From DRVP01 sp964604045 (GTDB lineage: Archaea > Thermoproteota > Bathyarchaeia > Bathyarchaeales > Bathycorpusculaceae), in NCBI GenBank assembly GCA_964604045.1, contig CAZRXM010000028.1:1-13329 (forward strand): a DNA stretch of 13,329 nt, in the 5' to 3' direction. A program made the position numbers and the translations under genes. Position 1 is the first letter of the stretch. Each line of letters begins with the position of its first letter. Of this stretch, positions 5,197 through 11,793 are shown piece after piece. The notes under the pieces are model-generated. The model did not search any database and was not told where the DNA came from. It worked only from the letters and a program-made list of their open reading frames with translations.

Positions 5197-6366
5197 ATGG
5201 AAGCCTCTCAGGAGCTTGAAAGGGCTGCAACTAATTACGCCATGGAAGCCGTCCGCTTAGACAAGCAGGGTGCAAGGGGTATGGCCATAACCATGTACCA
5301 GAAAGCTATAGAAACGCTACTGAAACTTGTCCAACTCTACCCGGATTACGGCTTAAACAAGGTTTACATTCAAAGGGCCATCGCTTACCAGGAGAGGATT
5401 AAGGTTTTGCAGGGGGCAGTCGCCCCGGTGGAACCGCAAGCAGAACAGCCTAAAGGCGTTGAAGGTGCCAAACAAGGTGAAGCCAAGAAGGCGAGCTATG
5501 AAGACTTGATTATAAAGGAGAAGCCGAACGTCCGCTGGGACGAGGTTATAGGCTTAGATGCAGCAAAAAGGGCTATCAAGGAAGCCATAATTTATCCAGT
5601 TCAGCGACCAGACTTGTTCCCCCTAGGCTGGCCTAGAGGCATACTTCTTTTCGGGCCCCCTGGCTGTGGAAAAACTTTGCTGGCTGCTGCGGCGGCCACC
5701 GAGATTGACGCTGTTTTTATTTCCGTAGACGCAGCTTCCATAATGTCTAAGTGGTTAGGTGAGGCGGAGCAGAATGTTGCAAGGCTTTTTGAGTCGGCGA
5801 GGAGATGTGCGCTTGAAGACAAGAAGCCCGTTATAATTTTCATTGACGAGCTGGACTCTCTTATGGGGAAGCATTCCAACGAGGTTGGCGGTGAGGTTCG
5901 AGTTCGAAACCAGTTCCTCAAGGAGATGGACGGCATAATTGACAAGGGCAAAAACCTCTATGTTTATGTTATTGGTGCCACCAACAAGCCATGGGACTTA
6001 GACTGGCCCTTCATTCGACGTTTCCAAAAGAGGATTCTTGTACCTCTGCCGGACTTTCATGCCCGCCTAATGATGTTCAAATATTACACAAGCCACCTGA
6101 CTCTGGCCCCAGACGTGGACCTGCATGAGTTGGCTAGGCTTTCAGAAGGCTTTTCGGGAAGTGACATAAAAGACGTTTGCCAAGCAGCTCACCTAAAAGT
6201 TATAGGCGAATTCTTTGAGTCGGGGCAAGTCGCCAACAAGCTTGCCAAACCAAGGCCCCTGAGGATGAGTGATTTCAGACAGATCCTTGAAGAGCGAAAG
6301 CCCAGCGTCTCCCTTGACATGCTCGCCCTCTACAACCGTTGGTTTGAAGCCTTCAAAGCCCTCTAG
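5197..6366 (+). CDS. cdvC: CdvC, Vps4-like AAA+ ATPase
   Basis: CdvC is the cytosolic ATPase that pulls ESCRT-III subunits out of Cdv filaments during division. The 389-residue protein has an N-terminal MIT domain (about 1-75, with AITMYQKAIETLLKLVQLYP), which binds proline-rich MIM2 motifs of CdvB proteins. After a Glu/Gln/Lys-rich linker comes one AAA+ domain: Walker A GPPGCGKT at 153-160, pore-loop region KWLGEAEQNV (185-194), Walker B IIFIDELDSL with Asp217-Glu218, sensor 1 Asn263 in GATNKPWDL, arginine fingers Arg274-Arg275, and GFSGSDI at 318-324. The C-terminal LALYNRWFEAFKAL matches the Vps4 terminal helix. All catalytic residues are present, so the enzyme should be active. The start ATG 5197 has AGGTGA (5185-5190) at 6 nt, overlapping the cdvB stop, which suggests translational coupling. 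It is the last gene of the cluster. Confidence 0.95.
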   Translation: MEASQELERAATNYAMEAVRLDKQGARGMAITMYQKAIETLLKLVQLYPDYGLNKVYIQRAIAYQERIKVLQGAVAPVEPQAEQPKGVEGAKQGEAKKASYEDLIIKEKPNVRWDEVIGLDAAKRAIKEAIIYPVQRPDLFPLGWPRGILLFGPPGCGKTLLAAAAATEIDAVFISVDAASIMSKWLGEAEQNVARLFESARRCALEDKKPVIIFIDELDSLMGKHSNEVGGEVRVRNQFLKEMDGIIDKGKNLYVYVIGATNKPWDLDWPFIRRFQKRILVPLPDFHARLMMFKYYTSHLTLAPDVDLHELARLSEGFSGSDIKDVCQAAHLKVIGEFFESGQVANKLAKPRPLRMSDFRQILEERKPSVSLDMLALYNRWFEAFKAL

Positions 6367-6476
6367 GAGCACCCTAATGGAAAGGCTTGGAGAAAACCGG
6401 CTTTTCTTTTTAAAATGCTCTCCTTTCTCCCTTCTCCCCTACGGAATCTCCAAGCCCCAAAAATGTGGGTGCTCCT
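6365..6476. repeat. Nested inverted repeats filling the cdvC/mobB convergent gap
   Basis: The outer arms are AGGAGCACCC (6365-6374) and GGGTGCTCCT (6467-6476), a perfect 10-bp pair. The inner arms are GGCTTGGAGA (6384-6393) and TCTCCAAGCC (6447-6456), another perfect 10-bp pair. CCG (6397-6399) and CGG (6442-6444) can add a short third stem. The 53-nt centre is rich in T and CT runs. The element begins inside the cdvC stop codon and ends directly before the mobB stop codon. It can serve as a bidirectional terminator or 3' structure. Its paired ends also resemble a very small MITE-like element or a structured RNA. Confidence 0.7.
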
Positions 6477-7037
6477 TTAAGAGGTTTTAAGCCCCAACTT
6501 TCCCCTTTTTCTAACGAACCCCTCAACTAAATCCGCAAGTTTCCCGCTGTTCTCCGAAACATTAATATAAAGAAAACCCAGCGCAGCCCCGTTTAGCGGA
6601 CCTAGACCCGCCAAGGCCATGATGGGCTTGAAGGTTTTCAATGCTTCCAACGCTTCATCAATGTTTTTTACAGCGACAATTTTTGGAACTTCTAAATTTT
6701 CTCCCAGAAGCTCTCTGAACCCTTCAACTATAATCAGGTCGCTTTTCCGACATCTTTCTACCACGTCATTTAAAGTTAGCCCCCTCGTATCCCCCTTTTC
6801 TATGGTGGCTATTTCCATAGGTGAAACCGCCACAACAATTTTGGCGCCTGCGTTTGCGAATCGCCACGTGTCCCTTCCCTCAGTGTCTATTGTGAAATCC
6901 TTTTTTGGAACGTGTTTTACAGCGGCCACTTTATAGCCTCTCTTGGTTAATTCTTTCGTCAAAATTTCTATCACTCTTGTTTTCCCGGAGTTTTTTCTTC
7001 CCACAACGGCTATTGCCGGCGGCCTGCGAGTTTTCAT
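6477..7037 (-). CDS. mobB: MobB-like molybdopterin-guanine dinucleotide biosynthesis GTPase
   Basis: The 186-residue protein has a P-loop GRKNSGKT at 13-20, then KHVP (41-44), the DTEGRDTWRFANAGA stretch (51-65), and SDLIIVEGFRE near 100. This combination (Walker A, His-containing switch, D-x-x-G-x-D-T, VEGF) is characteristic of MobB. MobB is a nucleotide-binding accessory protein in molybdenum or tungsten cofactor maturation and usually acts beside MobA. Its length is normal. The C-terminal part (ALAGLGPLNG, LADLVEGFVRKRG) is less conserved. ATG 7035-7037 overlaps the stop codon of the winged-helix gene (ATGA), so the two should be cotranscribed and coupled. No other cofactor gene is in the window. 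The link to molybdopterin follows from the family, not from context; some archaeal MobB-like GTPases have no proven role. Confidence 0.88.
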   Translation of the reverse strand: MKTRRPPAIAVVGRKNSGKTRVIEILTKELTKRGYKVAAVKHVPKKDFTIDTEGRDTWRFANAGAKIVVAVSPMEIATIEKGDTRGLTLNDVVERCRKSDLIIVEGFRELLGENLEVPKIVAVKNIDEALEALKTFKPIMALAGLGPLNGAALGFLYINVSENSGKLADLVEGFVRKRGKLGLKTS

Positions 7038-7513
7038 TCCCTCATCTCTTCGTCAAATATTTTCCTAAGTTTTTCTTTGTCCATATGGAGCTTTTCCGAG
7101 AGGTTTTTAACCCACTTTATGTAGTTTCTGAAAATATTTTGGAGTATTTCTGCCTTTTCCTTGTCGGAAAGCTCTTTTTCTTCGGCCAGTAGGAGGGCGA
7201 ACCATTTTCCGATGTCTGTTAGCCTGTAGGCTTTAACCCAAACCGTTCTTCTCTCACTTTCAGCTTTTTCCATGCTCTCTGCTAGGATGCCGAGCTCCGT
7301 CAGGGTTTTGAGGTTTCCTATTATTGTCTTGTTGGAGTAGGCCAACTTCTTAACGAGGTCTTTCTGGTAAATTTTGTTGGCTATTCCTTGCTTTAGAAAA
7401 TGCCTTAGGATCTCGATGGAAGCCTTCGACCCGAATATGGCGCCTAGAATTTTGTCCTTTTGCTCCGCTGGAAGAAAAACAACATAAGGGTGAGGTTCCG
7501 ATTGAGGGTTCAA
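7034..7513 (-). CDS. Winged-helix transcriptional regulator
   Basis: The 159-residue protein has an N-terminal segment, then a winged helix at about 29-105. The ILRHFLKQGIANKIYQKDLV, SNKTIIGNLKTLTELGIL and RTVWVKAYRLTDIGKWFALL stretches give helix 1-2, a recognition helix and a beta wing, as in ArsR/MarR-type archaeal regulators. The C-terminal part is a charged helical region (about 110-159) that could mediate dimerisation. No metal-binding Cys or His cluster is visible. The start is TTG 7511-7513, with AAGGTG on the minus strand 5 nt upstream. It sits upstream of mobB with a 4-nt overlap and divergent from the first nucleotidyltransferase. Repeated GGTGTC words in the divergent region are candidate operators, which would make it autoregulatory. 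The ligand is unknown. Confidence 0.75.
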   Translation of the reverse strand: MNPQSEPHPYVVFLPAEQKDKILGAIFGSKASIEILRHFLKQGIANKIYQKDLVKKLAYSNKTIIGNLKTLTELGILAESMEKAESERRTVWVKAYRLTDIGKWFALLLAEEKELSDKEKAEILQNIFRNYIKWVKNLSEKLHMDKEKLRKIFDEEMRE

Positions 7514-7629
7514 GCTGACACCTTCAACCTTTTAAAGCGGTGTCTAATATTTTGTTTTTTGCGTCGTTAGGCTTTTAAACAACCAGCCAAAAGTCTATCG
7601 AGGTGTCTTAAACGGTTGAATGGAAGCCC
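7514..7629. promoter_or_regulatory. Divergent control region with repeated GGTGTC words
   Basis: GACACC (7517-7522) and GGTGTC (7539-7544) form an inverted repeat. A second GGTGTCTTA lies at 7602-7610, similar to GGTGTCTAA at 7539-7547. TATA-like CTTTTAAAC (7572-7580) points to the plus-strand nucleotidyltransferase, with the 7602 copy near its expected transcription start. On the minus strand, AAATATTA (about 7546-7553) could serve the regulator gene, with the first repeat pair flanking its start site. Confidence 0.4.
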
Positions 7630-8637
7630 TTGGACGGAGACACTTTCATAACGCGGGAGGGCTTTATCTTCAATGTTTTCGGATATGAACATCCAAGGGA
7701 CCGTGTTTTCGCCTTCCTAAAGTACATTCCATCAAATTTCAAAGAACTTTTTAAAATCCGAATGCTTGAGAGAACTTGGCGAAGGGGTGGGCTTGAGCTT
7801 TTTCGGGCTGAAAAGCTTTACACAGCCAAAAACTACCAGACTTTCCTTCAGGTTTTCCGAAAAAATTTTCCAGAATATGTTTATTTTTGCCCTTTTAGAC
7901 GTAAGGAAGTTATCAGCGCGCCCCTAAACCGTGTTTTGGAGGTTTTTATTCCAAGGGACCGCCTAAAAACCCTAATAGAGGCGGGGAAAAGGGACGAACT
8001 GCAAGAGCTAACTCTAGAGTTTGTCCAGCTTCTTTCTAGCGAGGCTAAAGTATCTTTGGAAGATTTTGGGGTGCACGGCTCTATAGCCCTTAACATGCAT
8101 TCGGCTAAATCCGATATAGATATCGTGGTTTACGGGAGCCAGAACTTCCGCCGTGTTGAAGCCGCTGTAGACAAGCTTGTCAATGAAGGGGTTTTAACAT
8201 ACATTTTCAACAACCGTTTGGACGCCGCTAGACGGTTTAAGGGGCGCTTCAAAAACAAGGTTTTCATGTACAATGCTGTCCGTAAATTGGAGGAAGTTAA
8301 AGACAAGTATGGGGAACGTCAGTATACGCCCCTAACTCCTGTCAAGTTCAGATGCACAGTCGTGGACGACTGTGAAGCCATGTTCCGCCCAGCCATATAC
8401 AGGATTGGAGGCTATACCCCGTTGGGCGGCGTGCATATTCCAAGAGACATGACGCCGGAAACTGTTGTCTCCATGATTGGGTGTTATAGGAACGTCGCTA
8501 GAAAAGGACAGCAAATAGAGGTTTCTGGAATGCTTGAACGGGTTGAAAACACTGTGACAGGAAAAATAACCTATCAAGTTGTTGTAGGCTCAGCGGAAAG
8601 CGAGGAAGAATACATTTGGCCGGTTCAAACAGCTTGA
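7630..8637 (+). CDS. Pol-beta superfamily nucleotidyltransferase, paralog 1
   Basis: The 335-residue protein begins with a conserved module FITREGFIFNVFGYEHPRDR (6-25). A nucleotidyltransferase core follows: GVHGS at 147-151 and SDIDIVVYG at 161-169, the GS...DxD signature that binds NTP and two metal ions. A further motif VDDCEAMFRPAIYRI (245-259) is shared by all three copies here and may supply the third carboxylate. The C-terminal part (about 285-335) is beta-rich. It resembles an archaeal group annotated only as predicted nucleotidyltransferase (I believe COG1665); the substrate is unknown. TTG 7630 is the best start in the frame (a stop lies at 7609-7611); no strong ribosome-binding site is seen. 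The end overlaps the next gene by 22 nt, so the pair is an operon. No HEPN antitoxin-type partner is adjacent. Confidence 0.8.
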   Translation: MDGDTFITREGFIFNVFGYEHPRDRVFAFLKYIPSNFKELFKIRMLERTWRRGGLELFRAEKLYTAKNYQTFLQVFRKNFPEYVYFCPFRRKEVISAPLNRVLEVFIPRDRLKTLIEAGKRDELQELTLEFVQLLSSEAKVSLEDFGVHGSIALNMHSAKSDIDIVVYGSQNFRRVEAAVDKLVNEGVLTYIFNNRLDAARRFKGRFKNKVFMYNAVRKLEEVKDKYGERQYTPLTPVKFRCTVVDDCEAMFRPAIYRIGGYTPLGGVHIPRDMTPETVVSMIGCYRNVARKGQQIEVSGMLERVENTVTGKITYQVVVGSAESEEEYIWPVQTA

Positions 8638-9695
8638 AGCTTAGAGACCGCGACGCCATAATCACGCGGGAAGGCTTAATCTTCAGGGTGTTTGGGTATA
8701 CGCATCCACCTGAAGGCTACATATGCGACTTGGAATATGCACCCGCAAGCCTTTTCCGGTCAAAAAACCCCAAAGCCTACAGAACAAACGGTAGAAGCGT
8801 CTACTACAAGTTTTACGAGGATGAGGGCTGGCATTTTATAAGGGAAAATTTCCCGCAATACATGGTTCTTCACGCACCTTTAGGCATGAGGGTTGTAGGT
8901 GTTCATAGGGCGGATGTCGCGGAAATTCGCAAGCCCGAGCAAGCCCTAAGAGGGCTTTTGGAGAAAGAGCCTAAAGACGAACTGCTTAAAGCTTTGTGGA
9001 AAGTTTTAGACGTAACAGTGTTTTCCCTGGGGCTTCCACTGGGAGACTTAGGGGTTTTCGGTTCACTCCTCCACGGCTTTTACCACCCAAAGTTTTCGGA
9101 CATAGACCTAGTAGTCTACGGCAGAGAAAACCTGGAGCGAATCCGAAGCCTCCTTCACGAACTTTACAGCGACAGCCGTTCAGGCTTCTCTAACGAGTTT
9201 GCTGACGATACACCCGTCCGCGAAAAGGTTTGGCGCTACAAAAATCTAACGCCCAAAGAGTTTGTCTGGCATCAACAGCGCAAACTTATCTATGGAATCT
9301 TCCACGATGACGTTTCAAAACGCAACATAAAAGTTGAATTTGAACCCGTGAAAAGCTGGAGGGAAATCCGAGAAGACTACGATGAAGTCAAAAGAATTAC
9401 GCGGGTGGGCTGGATTAAAGCGCTTCTACGTGTAGAAGACGACGCGGAGGCTTTTTACATGCCCTCGGTTTACAGGGTTGAACTGCTGCGAGTTTTAGAT
9501 GGTTCCCGTGTCAACGACTTAGAAAGGGTTGTCTCCTACCTTGAGGAGTTTAGAATGCAGGCCTGGAAGGGCGAAACAGTGTACGTGGAAGGAAACCTTG
9601 AAAAGGTTGAGACGGTTAACAGAAGCTTCCACCAAATAACACTCACATACGGTCCACGGTATTACGAGCAAGTTCTAAAAGTTGTTCAGCTTTGA
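8616..9695 (+). CDS. Pol-beta superfamily nucleotidyltransferase, paralog 2
   Basis: This 359-residue paralog repeats the plan of the preceding gene: AIITREGLIFRVFGYTHPPE (14-33), GVFGS (146-150), SDIDLVVYG (161-169) and EDDAEAFYMPSVYRV (274-288). The catalytic Gly-Ser and the two Asp are all present. It is longer mainly between the core and the DDxEA motif. Sequence drift from paralog 1 is large, so the duplication is old. TTG 8616 is used here because GAGG (8602-8605) precedes it by 10 nt and the reading overlaps the previous stop. TTG 8634 is an alternative that would begin close to the conserved module. Its TGA is separated by only 3 nt from the stop of the oppositely oriented third copy. 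Confidence 0.8.
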   Translation: MAGSNSLKLRDRDAIITREGLIFRVFGYTHPPEGYICDLEYAPASLFRSKNPKAYRTNGRSVYYKFYEDEGWHFIRENFPQYMVLHAPLGMRVVGVHRADVAEIRKPEQALRGLLEKEPKDELLKALWKVLDVTVFSLGLPLGDLGVFGSLLHGFYHPKFSDIDLVVYGRENLERIRSLLHELYSDSRSGFSNEFADDTPVREKVWRYKNLTPKEFVWHQQRKLIYGIFHDDVSKRNIKVEFEPVKSWREIREDYDEVKRITRVGWIKALLRVEDDAEAFYMPSVYRVELLRVLDGSRVNDLERVVSYLEEFRMQAWKGETVYVEGNLEKVETVNRSFHQITLTYGPRYYEQVLKVVQL

Positions 9696-9698
9696 CAA

Positions 9699-10721
9699 CT
9701 AGATTTTCAAGATCATGTAGTCTGAAGGCTTGTTTCCTATCAAAAGCCTGAAATATTCGACTCCTTTTCTATAGTCCACGACTTTCTCGATTTTCCCTTG
9801 TGCAATAATTTTTTCGTTTTTCCTTGCCTGCTCGCAGAACCTTCCACGAAAAGAAACTATTTCCTCTATTGGCTGAAGCTTGGGTCCTTCAATAACTTTC
9901 ACGTCTTCAATTTTGTATGTGCATGGTGTGAATATGGATTCCGAGTCGTCTGCAACTGCAGCTTCGATCTTGGCGTAGCCACAATTCTTGTATTGGACAT
10001 CACCGTACCTCTCGGATATCTCGTTGAAATCCTTCACGAAACGGATGAAATAATCCCTTTCCCCAAATTTGCCCTGCAAAACTTTTCGGGATTCAGTTTT
10101 GACGAAATCTTCGAAGCTCACAGCGGTATCTTTCGAACGGAAATCGAAAAGCCTCCGCAAGTCTTCTGGAGAGTAAGGCTTTAATGGGCAAGAAGGCTCT
10201 GTGGACAAGGATTTAATCGCATGGTAAACTTCCCAACAGTTTTTAGAACCGTAAACAACTAGGTCGATGTCCGAGTTTGGTGTGTGCAAACCCACCATAA
10301 TTGAACCTGAAGCTCCAATGGTGTTCCACGGGATGGACGCTGAAGACTTAAGCAGACAAGCCATCTCAACAATCATGCGCTCTAAAACGTCTTGACTTCG
10401 GGCCTTCCGGAGCCTCCTAAGCACCTCCACCGGCATATAATGCTTAATAATATGGCTCACGGGGACTTCGCATAAAACCTCGTCGAAAACGGGATCATAA
10501 ACAAGGTATTCCGGGAAGTATTCCCTCAACCATTCATACCGTACGGAAAGAGAGTAAACCTTTTCATAAACGCGGCTTCCAGCAAATCTTTCACCAGGTT
10601 TGCTTGGATAATACCTTATAAAGGCTATAACTCTGTCAGGTGGGTGGACTAAACCCTTTACGTCGAAGATTAGGCCCTGTCTTGACTCTATGAAGTCTCC
10701 TTCGCGAAACTTTTTCTCCAT
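9699..10721 (-). CDS. Pol-beta superfamily nucleotidyltransferase, paralog 3
   Basis: The 340-residue protein has the same order of motifs: FIESRQGLIFDVKGLVHPPD (10-29), GASGS (136-140), SDIDLVVYG (150-158) and ADDSESIFTPCTYKI (257-271), with a beta-rich C-terminus. It faces the other two genes and converges on paralog 2 with a 3-nt gap. ATG 10721 is a clear start, but no Shine-Dalgarno sequence precedes it. Instead AAAATATGT on the minus strand (10742-10750) lies about 20-28 nt upstream, so a leaderless mRNA is likely, independent of the upstream membrane-protein gene. The activity (transfer of a nucleotide to a protein, RNA or small molecule) cannot be read from the sequence. Confidence 0.8.
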   Translation of the reverse strand: MEKKFREGDFIESRQGLIFDVKGLVHPPDRVIAFIRYYPSKPGERFAGSRVYEKVYSLSVRYEWLREYFPEYLVYDPVFDEVLCEVPVSHIIKHYMPVEVLRRLRKARSQDVLERMIVEMACLLKSSASIPWNTIGASGSIMVGLHTPNSDIDLVVYGSKNCWEVYHAIKSLSTEPSCPLKPYSPEDLRRLFDFRSKDTAVSFEDFVKTESRKVLQGKFGERDYFIRFVKDFNEISERYGDVQYKNCGYAKIEAAVADDSESIFTPCTYKIEDVKVIEGPKLQPIEEIVSFRGRFCEQARKNEKIIAQGKIEKVVDYRKGVEYFRLLIGNKPSDYMILKI

Positions 10722-10741
10722 CGAGTTCAGGAGGCCCCTTA

Positions 10742-10750
10742 CATATTTTA
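10742..10750 (-). promoter_or_regulatory. TATA element for a leaderless transcript of nucleotidyltransferase 3
   Basis: The minus strand reads TAAAATATGT, overlapping the stop codon of the upstream membrane-protein gene. Its distance to ATG 10721 is what archaeal TATA boxes have to a transcription start, and there is no ribosome-binding site. Confidence 0.4.
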
Positions 10751-11716
10751 TTGTTCCTTGAAGATGAGGCCGGCTTTGTAGAGTCCAGATATTAGCCCAA
10801 CTCCGATTATTGTTGCCACAACTGTCATCAATAGTCTTTCAGAGGCTGAAACTGGAACCATGTACATGAATAGGGAGGGTATGTCTGGCAGCCCTAGGGG
10901 TTTGAGGAAATAGTTTTCCACAACGCTTAGGGGTATGAAGATGTCTATGGTTCCTATGAATATGAGGTTTCCGAGCATGTGGTCTGCTATTATTCCGCAA
11001 TAGCTTGCCAGAAAAACCGAGGAGATGAAGGTGTACTTTCCGGCTCCAAAGACTCCGTAAAGGACGAGGATTGCTGCTACAATGTATAGGGGTAGCGATA
11101 AAAAGTTTAAAGGAACTGCTTCGTTTAGGTATGGTTTCGTAAACATGTAGCCCGCAACGAATAAGATTACGCCGGATAAGATCGAGGCTGGTTTAACTTG
11201 CCACTCCTCCCTTGGCAATTCAGCCTCTTTAAAGGAGTCTGCGACCCAGCCTCTGGTGATGAGGATGGCGAACAACCCGGCAAGGTGTAGAATGGGGTAG
11301 AAGGGCGCTTTTTGTCCAACCCATGTAGCATACCAGCCAGCTATTAAGACTGCAAGGATTAAGGCGGAAACATGCCATCCTTTGACTCTGCCTTCTTTGG
11401 AGACTTTCCCGATGGTTAGGAATCCGGCGACCATGGCTGAGATTGCCGTGCAGAAGGATGTTAAAACGGTGAAGGGGCTTCCAGCTGCAACCAACCCGCC
11501 TATAAGGGCTGCTAGAAAACCAAGGTAGGGGCCTATGATCATTCCATATAGGGGGGCGACAACTGCGTCAAGCTTTATTTGGGCATCTGGAACGCCTACT
11601 ATTGGTATTCCCGGTATGAATTTGCATATTATGAAAGAGAGGGCGGCGAAAACAGTTAACAGCGCCACGTTCTTTGCAGATAATTCAACACTTGCCAAAC
11701 AGTTCACCTTGTGCAT
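10748..11716 (-). CDS. ECF transporter S-component-like multi-spanning membrane protein
   Basis: The product has 322 residues from ATG 11716, or 316 from the preferred TTG at 11698 (MASVELSAKNVALLTVFAAL). That TTG has AAGGTG upstream at 6 nt. About nine hydrophobic segments cover residues 14-316. The first 105 residues (FAALSFIICKFIPGIP, DAVVAPLYGMIIGPYLGFLA, SPFTVLTSFCTAISAMVAGF) look like the substrate-binding S component of energy-coupling factor vitamin transporters. However, the protein is much longer than the usual 180-200 residues, so it may be an expanded or fused form. No ECF ATPase or T component is in the window; a shared module elsewhere would be needed. It lies divergent from the CitG-like gene around a palindrome, so a common regulator is plausible. 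The substrate is unknown. Confidence 0.7.
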   Translation of the reverse strand: MHKVNCLASVELSAKNVALLTVFAALSFIICKFIPGIPIVGVPDAQIKLDAVVAPLYGMIIGPYLGFLAALIGGLVAAGSPFTVLTSFCTAISAMVAGFLTIGKVSKEGRVKGWHVSALILAVLIAGWYATWVGQKAPFYPILHLAGLFAILITRGWVADSFKEAELPREEWQVKPASILSGVILFVAGYMFTKPYLNEAVPLNFLSLPLYIVAAILVLYGVFGAGKYTFISSVFLASYCGIIADHMLGNLIFIGTIDIFIPLSVVENYFLKPLGLPDIPSLFMYMVPVSASERLLMTVVATIIGVGLISGLYKAGLIFKEQ

Positions 11717-11729
11717 TTTTGGTAATTGC

Positions 11730-11747
11730 TGTGTATTTTTTTACACA
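11730..11747. promoter_or_regulatory. Palindromic operator-like site between divergent genes
   Basis: TGTGTA (11730-11735) and TACACA (11742-11747) are perfect inverted 6-bp arms around six T. The site overlaps the likely minus-strand TATA region (TAAAAAAATACAC) of the membrane-protein gene and lies just before TTAATAAAC, the plus-strand TATA candidate. This arrangement fits a dimeric regulator that represses both genes. I do not recognise the motif. Confidence 0.5.
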
Positions 11748-11748
11748 A

Positions 11749-11793
11749 CGTTAATAAACCTTTCCATGCAACTTTAATGTAAAGGTGTGGTGT
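11749..11793 (+). promoter_or_regulatory. Promoter and RBS of the CitG-like gene
   Basis: GTTAATAAACC (11750-11760) is a TATA-like element, with transcription expected near 11778-11783. AAAGGTG (11781-11787) stands 6 nt before TTG 11794. The GTG at 11785 overlaps this ribosome-binding site, so it is not the likely start. Confidence 0.5.

Noticed and set aside
5601..5951. Minus-strand open frame inside cdvC
   Set aside because: It lies opposite the Walker A to Walker B region of a clear AAA+ ATPase and has no features of its own.
7630..9695. MNT/HEPN-type toxin-antitoxin module
   Set aside because: The nucleotidyltransferases are over 330 residues, far larger than MNT proteins, and no HEPN partner lies beside them.
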